A DNA stretch of 64,000 nucleotides from Piscicola geometra (GCA_943735955.1 CALSEQ010000006.1:118501-182500); one strand, 5' to 3'; shown: positions 47,645-61,620, counted from the stretch's first letter. Numbers and translations are program-made. Notes: generated by a model from the letters alone, not told the origin.

Positions 47645-49219
47645 TTGCATATTTACATATATTGCGTATTTACATATATTGCATATTTACATATATTGCA
47701 TATTTACATATATTGCATATTTACATATATTGCATATTTACATATATTGCATATTTACATATTTTGCATATTTACATATATTGCATATTTACATATATTG
47801 CATACTTACATATATTGCATATTTACATATATTGCATATTTACATAAATTGCATATTTACATATATTGCATATTTACATATATTGCGTATTTACATATAT
47901 TGCGTTTTTACATATATTGCGTATTTATTTATATTGCATATTTACATATATTGCAAATTTACATATATTGCATATTAACATATATTGCATATTTACATAT
48001 ATTGCATATTTACATATATTGCGTATTTATTTATATTGCATATTTACATATATTGCAAATTTACATATATTGCATATTAACATATATTGCATATTTACAT
48101 ATATTGCATATTTACATATATTGCATATTTACATATATTGCATATTTACATATATTGCATATTTACATATTTAGCATATTTACATATATTGCATATTTAC
48201 ATATATTGCATATTTACATATATTGCATATTTACATAAATTGCATATTTACATATATTGCATATTTACATATATTGCGTATTTACATATATTGCGTTTTT
48301 ACATATATTGCGTATTTATTTATATTGCATATTTACATATATTGCAAATTTACATATATTGCATATTAACATATATTGCATATTTACATATATTGCATAT
48401 TTACATATATTGCGTATTTATTTATATTGCATATTTACACATATTGCAAATTTACATATATTGCATATTAACATATATTGCATATTTACATATATTGCAT
48501 ATTTACATATATTGCATATTTACATATATTGCATATTTACATATATTGCATATTTACATATATTGCATAGTTACATATATTGCATATTTACATATATTGC
48601 GTTTTTACATATATTGCATATTAACATATATTGCATATTTACATATATTGCGTATTTACATATATTGCATATTTACATATATTGCATATTTACATATATT
48701 GCATATTTACATATATTGCATATTTACATATATTGCATATTTACATATTTTGCATATTTACATATATTGCATATTCACATATATTGCATACTTACATATA
48801 TTGCATATTTACATATATTGCATATTTACATAAATTGCATATTTACATATATTGCATATTTACATATATTGCGTATTTACATATATTGCGTTTTTACATT
48901 TATTGCGTATTTATTTATATTGCATATTTACATATATTGCAAATTTACATATATTGCATATTAACATATATTGCATATTTACATATATTGCCTATTTACA
49001 TATATTGCGTATTTATTTATATTGCATATTTACATATATTGCAAATTTACATATATTGCATATTAACATATATTGCATATTTACATATATTGCATATTTA
49101 CATATATTGCATATTTACATATATTGCATATTTACATATATTGCATATTTACATATTTTGCATATTTACATATATTGCATATTTACATATATTGCATACT
49201 TACATATATTGCATATTTA
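47645..49219 (+). repeat. About 2-kb paired higher-order unit, second copy
   Basis: This stretch matches 45,622-47,230, sharing acatatttagcat (about 48,168), the T8C monomer acacatattgc (about 48,435, matching 46,432), attcacatatattgc (about 48,773, matching 46,784) and gcgtttttacatttattgcg (about 48,890). Because these private variants occur every second 1-kb unit and not in between, the copied unit was about 2 kb. Confidence 0.82.
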
Positions 49220-49724
49220 CATATATTGCATATTTACATATATTGCATATTTACATATATTGCATATTTACATATATTGCATATTTACATATTTTGCATA
49301 TTTACATATATTGCATATTTACATATATTGCATACTTACATATATTGCATATTTACATATATTGCATATTTACATAAATTGCATATTTACATATATTGCA
49401 TATTTACATATATTGCGTATTTACATATATTGCGTTTTTACATATATTGCGTATTTATTTATATTGCATATTTACATATATTGCAAATTTACATATATTG
49501 CATATTAACATATATTGCATATTTACATATATTGCATATTTACATCTATTGCATATTTACATATATTGCATATTTACATATTTTGCATATTTACATATAT
49601 TGCATATTTACATATATTGCATACTTACATATATTGCATATTTACATATATTGCATATTTACATATATTGCGTATTTACATATATTTCGTATTTACATAT
49701 ATTGCATATTTACATATATTGCAT

Positions 49725-49743
49725 ATATATATATATATTTCAT
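49725..49743 (+). repeat. 19-bp monomer with an expanded TA run
   Basis: This monomer reads atatatatatatatatttcat after gcat by extension of the TA run in the atatatatatatttcat type (17 bp) seen at 33,899 and 42,229. The two added bases fit slippage of one TA step. The same monomer recurs at 51,139-51,157, exactly 1,414 bp on. The equivalent monomers near 51,839 and 52,673 are 17 bp. Confidence 0.85.
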
Positions 49744-49947
49744 ATTAACATATATTGCATATTAACTTATATTGCATATTTACATCTATTGCATATTTAC
49801 ATAAATTGCATATTTACATATATTGCATATTTACATATATTGCGTATTTACATATATTGCATATTTACATATATTGCATATTTACATATATTGCGTATTT
49901 ACATACATTTCGTATTTACATATATTGCATATTTACATATATTGCAT

Positions 49948-49965
49948 ATTTATATATATTTAAAT
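49948..49965 (+). repeat. 18-bp monomer atttatatatatttaaat
   Basis: This derives from the atttatatatatttcat monomer with ttcat changed to ttaaat, one base longer. The same 18-mer is at 51,362-51,379, 52,060-52,077, 52,894-52,911 and 53,592-53,609, and nowhere else that I saw. It is a private marker of the 49.9-53.6 kb family and tracks its amplification. Confidence 0.9.
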
Positions 49966-50343
49966 ATTAACATATATTGCATAGTAACATATATTGCATA
50001 TTTACATATATTGCATATTTACATATATTGCATATTTACATATATTGCATATTTACATATATTGCATATTTACATATATTGCATATTTACATATATTGCA
50101 AATTTACATATATTGCATATTAACATATATTGCATATTTACATATATTGCATATTTACATATACTGCATAATTACATATATTGCATATTTACATATATTG
50201 CATATTTACATATATTGCATATTTACATATATTGCATATTTACATATATTGCATATTTACATATATTGCATATTTACATATTTTGCATATTTACATATAT
50301 TGCATATTTACATATATTGCATACTTACATATATTGCATATTT

Positions 50344-51757
50344 ACATATATTGCAAATTTACATATATTGCATATTAACATATATTGCATATTTACATAT
50401 ATTGCCTATTTACATATATTGCGTATTTATTTATATTGCATATTTACATATATTGCAAATTTACATATATTGCATATTAACATATATTGCATATTTACAT
50501 ATATTGCATATTTACATATATTGCATATTTACATATATTGCATATTTACATATATTGCATATTTACATATTTTGCATATTTACATATATTGCATATTTAC
50601 ATATATTGCATACTTACATATATTGCATATTTACATATATTGCATATTTACATATATTGCATATTTACATATATTGCATATTTACATATATTGCATATTT
50701 ACATATTTTGCATATTTACATATATTGCATATTTACATATATTGCATACTTACATATATTGCATATTTACATATATTGCATATTTACATAAATTGCATAT
50801 TTACATATATTGCATATTTACATATATTGCGTATTTACATATATTGCGTTTTTACATATATTGCGTATTTATTTATATTGCATATTTACATATATTGCAA
50901 ATTTACATATATTGCATATTAACATATATTGCATATTTACATATATTGCATATTTACATCTATTGCATATTTACATATATTGCATATTTACATATTTTGC
51001 ATATTTACATATATTGCATATTTACATATATTGCATACTTACATATATTGCATATTTACATATATTGCATATTTACATATATTGCGTATTTACATATATT
51101 TCGTATTTACATATATTGCATATTTACATATATTGCATATATATATATATATTTCATATTAACATATATTGCATATTAACTTATATTGCATATTTACATC
51201 TATTGCATATTTACATAAATTGCATATTTACATATATTGCATATTTACATATATTGCGTATTTACATATATTGCATATTTACATATATTGCATATTTACA
51301 TATATTGCGTATTTACATACATTTCGTATTTACATATATTGCATATTTACATATATTGCATATTTATATATATTTAAATATTAACATATATTGCATAGTA
51401 ACATATATTGCATATTTACATATATTGCATATTTACATATATTGCATATTTACATATATTGCATATTTACATATATTGCATATTTACATATATTGCATAT
51501 TTACATATATTGCAAATTTACATATATTGCATATTAACATATATTGCATATTTACATATATTGCATATTTACATATACTGCATAATTACATATATTGCAT
51601 ATTTACATATATTGCATATTTACATATATTGCATATTTACATATATTGCATATTTACATATATTGCATATTTACATATATTGCATATTTACATATTTTGC
51701 ATATTTACATATATTGCATATTTACATATATTGCATACTTACATATATTGCATATTT
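50344..51757 (+). repeat. 1,414-bp tandem unit, second copy
   Basis: This is the adjacent second copy of 48,930-50,343, with the 19-mer at 51,139-51,157 and the 18-mer at 51,362-51,379. It begins at the T17A monomer following acttacat near 50,331, where the first copy's right end meets the start of the repeated sequence. The two copies stay in register to about 51,760. Confidence 0.87.
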
Positions 51758-52581
51758 ACATATATTGCATATTTACATATATTGCGTATTTAGATATATT
51801 TCGTATTTACATATATTGCATATTTACATATATTGCATATATATATATATTTCATATTAACATATATTGCATATTAACTTATATTGCATATTTACATCTA
51901 TTGCATATTTACATATATTGCATATTTACATATATTGCATATTTACATATATTGCGTATTTACATATATTGCATATTTACATATATTGCATATTTACATA
52001 TATTGCGTAATTACATATATTTCGTATTTACATATATTGCATATTCACATATATTGCATATTTATATATATTTAAATATTAACATATATTGCATATTAAC
52101 ATATATTGCATATTTACATATATTGCATATTTACATATATTGCATATTTACATATATTGCATATTTACATATATTGCATATTTACATATATTGCATATTT
52201 ACATATATTGCAATTTTACATATATTGCATATTAACATATATTGCATATTTACATATATTGCATATTTACATATACTGCATAATTACATATATTGCATAT
52301 TTACATATATTGCATATTTACATATATTGCATATTTACATATATTGCATATTTACATATATTGCATATTTACATATATTGCATATTTACATATTTTGCAT
52401 ATTTACATATATTGCATATTTACATATATTGCATACTTACATATATTGCATATTTACATATATTGCATATTTACATATCTTGCATATTTACATATATTGC
52501 GTATTTACATATATTGCGTATTCACATATAGTTCGTATTTACATTAATTGCATATTTACATATATTGCATACTTACATATA
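51050..52581 (+). repeat. About 1,532-bp unit, first copy
   Basis: Variant order here matches about 52,582-53,920 at an offset of 1,532 bp (90 monomers plus two 18-mers). It overlaps the end of the 1,414-bp unit. Shared features are the atatatatatatttcat monomer, acttatattgcat, the 18-bp monomers, attagatatatttcg (about 51,790, matching 53,322) and acatatactgcat with gcataattac. Near 52,500 it carries attcacatatagttcg and acattaattgcat, borrowed from the 29-41 kb family. Confidence 0.78.
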
Positions 52582-53920
52582 TTGCATATTTACATATATT
52601 GCATATTTACATATATTGCGTATTTACATATATTTCGTATTTACATATATTGCATATTTACATATATTGCATATATATATATATTTCATATTAACATATA
52701 TTGCATATTAACTTATATTGCATATTTACATCTATTGCATATTTACATAAATTGCATATTTACATATATTGCATATTAACATATATTGCATATTTACATA
52801 TATTGCATATTTACATAAATTGCATATTTACATATATTGCGTATTTACATACATTTCGTATTTACATATATTGCATATTTACATATATTGCATATTTATA
52901 TATATTTAAATATTAACATATATTGCATAGTAACATATATTGCATATTTACATATATTGCATATTTACATATATTGCATATTTACATATATTGCATATTT
53001 ACATATATTGCATATTTACATATATTGCATATTTACATATATTGCAAATTTACATATATTGCATATTAACATATATTGCATATTTACATATATTGCATAT
53101 TTACATATACTGCATAATTACATATATTGCATATTTACATATATTGCATATTTACATATATTGCATATTTACATATATTGCATATTTACATATATTGCAT
53201 ATTTACATATATTGCATATTTACATATTTTGCATATTTACATATATTGCATATTTACATATATTGCATACTTACATATATTGCATATTTACATATATTGC
53301 ATATTTACATATATTGCGTATTTAGATATATTTCGTATTTACATATATTGCATATTTACATATATTGCATATATATATATATTTCATATTAACATATATT
53401 GCATATTAACTTATATTGCATATTTACATCTATTGCATATTTACATATATTGCATATTTACATATATTGCATATTTACATATATTGCGTATTTACATATA
53501 TTGCATATTTACATATATTGCATATTTACATATATTGCGTAATTACATATATTTCGTATTTACATATATTGCATATTTACATATATTGCATATTTATATA
53601 TATTTAAATATTAACATATATTGCATATTAACATATATTGCATATTTACATATATTGCATATTTACATATATTGCATATTTACATATATTGCATATTTAC
53701 ATATATTGCATATTTACATATATTGCATATTTACATATATTGCAATTTTACATATATTGCATATTAACATATATTGCATATTTACATATATTGCATATTT
53801 ACATATACTGCATAATTACATATATTGCATATTTACATATATTGCATATTTACATATATTGCATATTTACATATATTGCATATTTACATATATTGCATAT
53901 TTACATATATTGCATATTTA
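52582..53920 (+). repeat. About 1,532-bp unit, second copy
   Basis: This is the partner of 51,050-52,390. Differences include attaacatat near 52,779 and acataaattgc near 52,815, where the first copy has consensus monomers. The 18-bp monomers fall at 52,894-52,911 and 53,592-53,609. It ends near 53,920, where gcatctttac begins unrelated context. Confidence 0.78.
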
Positions 53921-54840
53921 CATATATTGCATCTTTACATATATTGCATATTTACATATATTGCATTATAACAAATATTGCATGTTAACATATATTGCGT
54001 ATTTACATATATTGCATATTTACATATATTGCATATTTACATATATTGCATATTTACATATATTGCATATTTACATATATTGCAAATTTACATATATTGC
54101 ATATTTACATATATTGCATATTTACAAATATCGCATATTTACATATATTGCATATTTACATATATTGCGTATTTACATATATTGCATATTTAAATATATT
54201 GCGTATTTACATATATTGCATATTTACATATATTGCATATTTACATATATTGCATATTTACATATATTGCATATTTACATATATTGAATATTCACATATA
54301 TTGCATATTTACATATATTGCATATTCACATATATTGCATATTTACATATATTGCATATTTACATATATTGCATATTTACATATATCGCATATTTACATA
54401 TATTGCATATTTACATATATTGCGTATTTACATATATTGCATATTTACATATATTGCGTATTTACATATATTGCATATTTACATATATTGCATATTTACA
54501 TATATTGCATATTTACATATATTGCATATTAACATATATTGCATATTTACATCTATTGCATATTTACATATATTGCATATTTACATAAATTGCATATTTA
54601 CCTATATTGCATACTTACATATATTGCATATTTACATATATCGCATATTTACATATATTGCATATTTACATATATTGCATATTTACATATATTGCATATT
54701 TACATATATTGCATATCTACATATATTGCATATGTACATATATTGCGTATTTACATATATTTCGTATTTACATATATTGCGTATTTACATATATTGCATA
54801 TTTATATATATTTCATATTAACATATATTGCATATTAACA
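53920..54840 (+). repeat. Array segment without a detected higher-order partner
   Basis: Ordinary 17-mers in register, with some rare variants: gcattataacaaatattgc (53,962-53,980), acaaatatcgcat (about 54,124), a gcgtatttac run, acatatcgcat (about 54,383 and 54,637) and attgaatattcac (about 54,284). A gcgtatttac/atttatatatatttcat cassette near 54,750-54,830 leads into the next family. I could not match this stretch as a block to another place in the window. There is no gene. Confidence 0.65.
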
Positions 54841-55122
54841 TATATTGCATATTTTCATCTATTGCATATTCACATATATTGCATATTTACATATATTGAA
54901 TATTTAAATATATTGCATATTTACATATATTGCATATTTACATATATTGCATATTCACATATATTGCATATTTACATATATTGCATATTTACATATATTG
55001 CATATTTACATATATCGCATATTTACATATAATGCATATTTACATATATTGCGTATTTACATATATTGCATATTTACATATATTGCGTATTTACATATAT
55101 TGCATATTTACATATATTGCAT

Positions 55123-55197
55123 ATTTACATATTTACATATATTGCATATTAACATATATTGCATATTTACATATATTGCATGTTACATAAATTGCAT
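55123..55197 (+). repeat. 75-bp indel cassette: 8-bp half-monomer plus 16-mer (copy 1 of 4)
   Basis: An 8-bp atttacat (55,123-55,130) is followed by three full monomers and a 16-bp monomer gttacataaattgcat (55,182-55,197). The 8-mer fits loss of nine bases between two CATAT direct repeats inside a monomer. Three more copies with the same spacing lie at 56,226, 57,780 and 58,883. Confidence 0.92.
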
Positions 55198-55809
55198 ATT
55201 TACATATATTGCATACTTACATATATTGCATATTTACATATATTGCATATTTACATATATTGCATATTTACATATATTGCATATTTACATATATTGCATA
55301 TTTACATATATTGCCTATTTACATATATTGCATATTTACATATATTGCATACTTACATATAGTGCATATTTACATATATTGCATATTTACATATATTGCA
55401 TATTTACATATATTGCAAATTTACATATATTGCATATTTACATATATTGCATTTTTACATATAGTACATTTTTACATATATTGCAAATTCACATATATTG
55501 CATATTTACATATATTGCATTTTTACATATATTGCATGTTTACATATATTGCATATTTACATATATTGCATATTTACATATATTGCATAATTACATATAT
55601 TGCATACTTACATATATTGCATATTTACATATATTGCATATTTACATATATTGCATATTTACATATATTGCATACTTACATATATTGCATATTTACATGT
55701 ATTGCATATTTACATATAATGCATATTTACATATATTGCGTATTTACATATATTGCATATTTACATATATTGCGTATTTACATATATTGCATATTTACAT
55801 ATATTGCAT

Positions 55810-55817
55810 ATTTACAT
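55810..55817 (+). repeat. Isolated 8-bp half-monomer
   Basis: A single atttacat sits between full monomers, without the nearby 16-mer of the cassette copies. Its partner is at 58,467-58,474, offset 2,657 bp. Confidence 0.92.
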
Positions 55818-56225
55818 ATTTACATATATTGCATATTAACATATATTGCATATTTACATATATTTCGTATTTACATATATTGCGTATTTACATATATTGC
55901 ATATTTATATATATTTCATATTAACATATATTGCATATTAACATATATTGCATATTTTCATCTATTGCATATTCACATATATTGCATATTTACATATATT
56001 GAATATTTAAATATATTGCATATTTACATATATTGCATATTTACATATATTGCATATTCACATATATTGCATATTTACATATATTGCATATTTACATATA
56101 TTGCATATTTACATATATCGCATATTTACATATAATGCATATTTACATATATTGCGTATTTACATATATTGCATATTTACATATATTGCGTATTTACATA
56201 TATTGCATATTTACATATATTGCAT

Positions 56226-56300
56226 ATTTACATATTTACATATATTGCATATTAACATATATTGCATATTTACATATATTGCATGTTACATAAATTGCAT
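56226..56300 (+). repeat. 75-bp indel cassette, copy 2 of 4
   Basis: The 8-bp half-monomer is at 56,226-56,233 and the 16-mer at 56,285-56,300. Spacing and sequence are the same as at 55,123-55,197, offset 1,103 bp. Confidence 0.92.
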
Positions 56301-56519
56301 ATTTACATATATTGCATACTTACATATATTGCATATTTACATATATTGCATATTTACATATATTGCATATTTACATATATTGCATATTTACATATATTGC
56401 ATATTTACATATATTGCCTATTTACATATATTGCATATTTACATATAATGCATATTTACATATATTGCATATTTACATATATTGCATATTTACATATATT
56501 GCATATTTACATATATTGC

Positions 56520-57772
56520 AAATTTACATATATTGCATATTTACATATATTGCATTTTTACATATATTACATATTTACATATATTGCATATTCACATATA
56601 TTGCATATTTACATATATTGCATTTTTACATATATTGCATGTTTACATATATTGCATATTTACATATATTGCATATTTACATATATTGCATAATTACATA
56701 TATTGCATACTTACATATATTGCATATTTACATATATTGCATATTTACATATATTGCATATTTACATATATTGCATACTTACATATATTGCATATTTACA
56801 TGTATTGCATATTTACATATATTGCATATTTACATAAATTGCATATTTACATATATTGCATATTTACATATATTGCATATTTACATATATTGCATATTTA
56901 CATATATTGCATATTTACATATATTGCATATTTACATATATTGCATATTTAAATATATTGCATATTTACATATATTGCATATTTACATATATTGCATATT
57001 TACATATATTGCATATTTACATATATTGCATATTTACATATATTGCATATTTACATATATTGCATATTTACATATATTGCATTTTTACATATATTGCATG
57101 TTTACATATATTGCATATTTACATATATTGCATATTTACATATATTGCATAATTACATATATTGCATACTTACATATATTGCATATTTACATATATTGCA
57201 TATTTACATATATTGCATATTTACATATATTGCATACTTACATATATTGCATATTTACATATATTGCATATTTACATATATTGCATATTTACATATATTG
57301 CATATTTACATATATTGCATATTTACATATATTGCATATTTACATATATTGCATTTTTACATATATTGCATACTTACATATATTGCATATTTACATATAT
57401 TGCATATTTACATATATTGCATACTTACATATATTGCATATTTACATGTATTGCATATTTACATATATTGCATATTTACATAAATTGCATATTTACATAT
57501 ATTGCATATTTACATATATTGCATATTTACATATATTGCATATTTACATATATTGCATATTTACATATATTGCATATTTACATATATTGCATATTTAAAT
57601 ATATTGCATATTTACATATATTGCATATTTACATATATTGCATATTTACATATATTGCATATTTACATATATTGCATATTTACATATATTGCATATTTAC
57701 ATATATTGCATATTTACATATATTGCGTATTCACATATATTTCGTATTTACATATATTGCATATTTACATAT
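56520..57772 (+). repeat. Near-consensus stretch with an internal 459-bp repeat
   Basis: Most monomers here match the consensus, among the least diverged in the window. The marker run gcatttttac, gcatgtttac, gcataattac, gcatacttac occurs near 56,622-56,710 and again 459 bp (27 monomers) later, near 57,081-57,170. acatgtattgc (about 56,800 and 57,447) and acataaattgc follow in both. No gene and no indel are present. Confidence 0.76.
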
Positions 57773-57779
57773 ATTGCAT

Positions 57780-57854
57780 ATTTACATATTTACATATATT
57801 GCATATTAACATATATTGCATATTTACATATATTGCATGTTACATAAATTGCAT
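57780..57854 (+). repeat. 75-bp indel cassette, copy 3 of 4
   Basis: The 8-bp half-monomer is at 57,780-57,787 and the 16-mer at 57,839-57,854, offset 2,657 bp from copy 1. Confidence 0.92.
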
Positions 57855-58466
57855 ATTTACATATATTGCATACTTACATATATTGCATATTTACATATAT
57901 TGCATATTTACATATATTGCATATTTACATATATTGCATATTTACATATATTGCATATTTACATATATTGCCTATTTACATATATTGCATATTTACATAT
58001 ATTGCATACTTACATATAGTGCATATTTACATATATTGCATATTTACATATATTGCATATTTACATATATTGCAAATTTACATATATTGCATATTTACAT
58101 ATATTGCATTTTTACATATAGTACATTTTTACATATATTGCAAATTCACATATATTGCATATTTACATATATTGCATTTTTACATATATTGCATGTTTAC
58201 ATATATTGCATATTTACATATATTGCATATTTACATATATTGCATAATTACATATATTGCATACTTACATATATTGCATATTTACATATATTGCATATTT
58301 ACATATATTGCATATTTACATATATTGCATACTTACATATATTGCATATTTACATGTATTGCATATTTACATATAATGCATATTTACATATATTGCGTAT
58401 TTACATATATTGCATATTTACATATATTGCGTATTTACATATATTGCATATTTACATATATTGCAT

Positions 58467-58474
58467 ATTTACAT
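58467..58474 (+). repeat. Isolated 8-bp half-monomer, second copy
   Basis: A single atttacat, the partner of 55,810-55,817. Confidence 0.92.
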
Positions 58475-58882
58475 ATTTACATATATTGCATATTAACATA
58501 TATTGCATATTTACATATATTTCGTATTTACATATATTGCGTATTTACATATATTGCATATTTATATATATTTCATATTAACATATATTGCATATTAACA
58601 TATATTGCATATTTTCATCTATTGCATATTCACATATATTGCATATTTACATATATTGAATATTTAAATATATTGCATATTTACATATATTGCATATTTA
58701 CATATATTGCATATTCACATATATTGCATATTTACATATATTGCATATTTACATATATTGCATATTTACATATATCGCATATTTACATATAATGCATATT
58801 TACATATATTGCGTATTTACATATATTGCATATTTACATATATTGCGTATTTACATATATTGCATATTTACATATATTGCAT

Positions 58883-58957
58883 ATTTACATATTTACATAT
58901 ATTGCATATTAACATATATTGCATATTTACATATATTGCATGTTACATAAATTGCAT
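58883..58957 (+). repeat. 75-bp indel cassette, copy 4 of 4
   Basis: The 8-bp half-monomer is at 58,883-58,890 and the 16-mer at 58,942-58,957, offset 2,657 bp from copy 2. This is the last length change in the window; the phase is constant from here to base 64,000. Confidence 0.92.
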
Positions 58958-59104
58958 ATTTACATATATTGCATACTTACATATATTGCATATTTACATA
59001 TATTGCATATTTACATATATTGCATATTTACATATATTGCATATTTACATATATTGCATATTTACATATATTGCCTATTTACATATATTGCATATTTACA
59101 TATA

Positions 59105-61620
59105 ATGCATATTTACATATATTGCATATTTACATATATTGCATATTTACATATATTGCATATTTACATATATTGCATATTTACATATATTGCATATTTA
59201 CATATATTGCATATTTACATATATTGCATATTTACATATATTGCATATTTACATATATTGCATATTTACATATATTGCATATTTACATATATTGCGTATT
59301 CACATATATTTCGTATTTACATATATTGCATATTTACATATATTGCATATTTATATATATTTGATATTAACATATATTGCATATTAACATATATTGCATA
59401 TTTACATCTATTGCATATTCACATATATTGTATATTTACATATATTGAATATTTAAATATATTGCATATTTACATATATTGCATATTCACATATATTGCA
59501 TATTTACATATATTGCATATTTACATATATTGCATATTTACATATATCGCATATTTACATATAATGCATATTTACATATATTGCGTATTTACATATATTG
59601 CATATTTACATATATTGCGTATTTACATATATTGCATATTTACATATATTGCATATTTACATATATTGCATATTTACATATATTGCATATTAACATATAT
59701 TGCATATTTACATATATTGCATATTTACATAAATTGCATATTTACATATATTGCATACTTACATATTTTGCATATTTACATATATTGCATATTTACATAT
59801 ATTGCATTATTACATATATTGCATATTTACATATATTGCATATTTACATATATTGCATATTTACATATATTGCATATTTACATATATTGCATATTTACAT
59901 ATATTGCATATTTACATATATTGCATATTTACATATATTGCATATTTACATATATTGCAAATTTACATATATTGCATATTTACATATATTGCATATTTAC
60001 ATATATTACATATTTACATATATTGCATATTCACATATATTGCATATTTACATATATTGCATTTTTACATATATTGCATATTTACATATATTGCATATTT
60101 ACATATAATACATATTTACACATATTGCATATTTACATATATTGCATATTTACATATATTGCATATTTACATATATTGCATATTTACATATATTGCATAT
60201 TTACATATATTACATACTTACATATATTGCATATTTACATATATTGCATATTTACATATATTGCATATTTACATATATTGCATATTTACATATATTGCAT
60301 ATTTACATATATTGCATATTTACATATATTGCTTATTTACATATATTGCATATTTACATATATTGCATATTTACATATATTGCATATTTACATATATTGC
60401 ATATTTACATATATTGCATATTTACATATATTGAATATTTACATATATTGCATATTTACATATATTGCATATTCACATATATTGCATATTTACATATATT
60501 GCATAATTACATATATTGCATATTTACATATATTGCATCTTTACATTTATTGCATATTTACATATATTGCTTCTTTACATATATTGCATATTTACACATA
60601 TTGCATATTTACATATATTGCATATTAACATATATTACATATTTACATATATTGCATATTTACATATATTACATATTTACATATATTACATATTTACATA
60701 TATTGCATAATTACATTTATTGCATATTTACATATATTGCATATTTACATATATTGCATATTTACATATATTGCATATTTACATATATTGTATATTTACA
60801 TATATTGCATATTTACATTTATTGCATATTTACATATATTGCATATTTACATATATTGCATATTTACATATATTGAATAATTAAATATATTGCATATTTA
60901 CATTTATTGCATATTTACATATATTGCATATTTACATATATTGCATATTTACATATATTGCATCTTTACATTTATTGCATATTTACATATATTACATATT
61001 TACATATATTGCATATTTACATATATTACATATTTACATATATTGCATGTTTACATATATTGCATATTTACATATATTGCATATTTACACATATTGCATA
61101 TTTAGATATATTGCATATTTACATATCTTGCATATTTACATATATTGCATATTTACATATATTGCATATTTACATATATTGCATATTTACATATATTGCA
61201 TATTTACATATATTGCATATTTACATATATTGCATATTTACATAGATTGCATATTTACATTTATTGCATATTTACATATATTGCATATTTACATATATTG
61301 CATATTTACATATATTGCATATTTACATATATTGCATATTTACATATATTGCATATTTACATAAATTGCATATTTACATATATTGAATATTTACATATAT
61401 TGCATAATTAAATATATTGCATATTCACATATATTGCATATTTACATATATTGCCTATTTACATATATTGCATATTTACATATATTGCATCTTTACATTT
61501 ATTGCATTTTTACATATATTACATATTTACATATATTGCATATTTACACATATTGCATATTTACATTTATTGCATATTTACATATATTACATATTTACAT
61601 ATATTGCATATTTACATATA
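59105..61620 (+). repeat. 2,516-bp tandem unit, first copy
   Basis: This unit of 148 monomers is followed directly by a second copy. It contains an atttatatatatttgat cassette (about 59,350), acatatcgcat, A9T monomers (acatttattgc) clustered at 60.5-61.6 kb, G14A monomers (attacat), and gcttctttac (about 60,570). Compared with the second copy I found g/c at 59,363, t/a at 59,767, a/g at 60,050 and a/c at 60,876, with one more change at the left edge (59,107). Confidence 0.92.

Larger units (their letters stand above)
48930..50343 (+). repeat. 1,414-bp tandem unit, first copy
   Basis: The unit starts in T17A monomer context before attgcctatttac (about 48,988) and is followed directly by a second copy offset 1,414 bp. 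The number 1,414 is 83 monomers plus 3 bases, because the unit carries a 19-bp monomer (49,725-49,743) and an 18-bp monomer (49,948-49,965). It also contains gcatagtaac (about 49,980), acatatactgcat with gcataattac (about 50,160) and acttatattgcat (about 49,763). No difference from the second copy was found in the stretches compared by translation. Confidence 0.87.
54840..55942 (+). repeat. Half-monomer family, unit of 1,103 bp
   Basis: The run atttatatatatttcat, T4A, T4A, attttcatctattgcat, attcacat, attgaat, atttaaat starting near 54,803 repeats at 55,906, giving an offset of 1,103 bp. That is 66 monomers minus 19 bases, explained by 8-bp half-monomers at 55,123 and 55,810 and a 16-mer at 55,182. 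The match to the next copy covers about 54,800-55,365 and then passes into a different middle section. Confidence 0.82.
55115..56520 (+). repeat. 1.4-kb block, left copy of the 2,657-bp-offset duplication
   Basis: This block recurs at 57,772-59,177, offset 2,657 bp, which is 158 monomers minus 29 bases from five half- or short monomers. Translations of the two copies agree over their full length in the frames compared, including the rare acatatagtacat (about 55,458, matching 58,115), so the copies look identical or nearly so. It begins at the 8-bp half-monomer at 55,123. Confidence 0.86.
57772..59177 (+). repeat. 1.4-kb block, right copy of the 2,657-bp-offset duplication
   Basis: This is the partner of 55,115-56,520, carrying half-monomers at 57,780, 58,467 and 58,883 and 16-mers at 57,839 and 58,942 at matching places. 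It diverges from the left copy near 59,177, where gcaaatttac of the left copy is replaced by consensus monomers. Confidence 0.86.

Noticed and set aside
49725..49743. TATA box or promoter at the TA runs
   Set aside because: TATA-like strings occur in every monomer; nothing sets these apart as transcription starts, and no gene follows.
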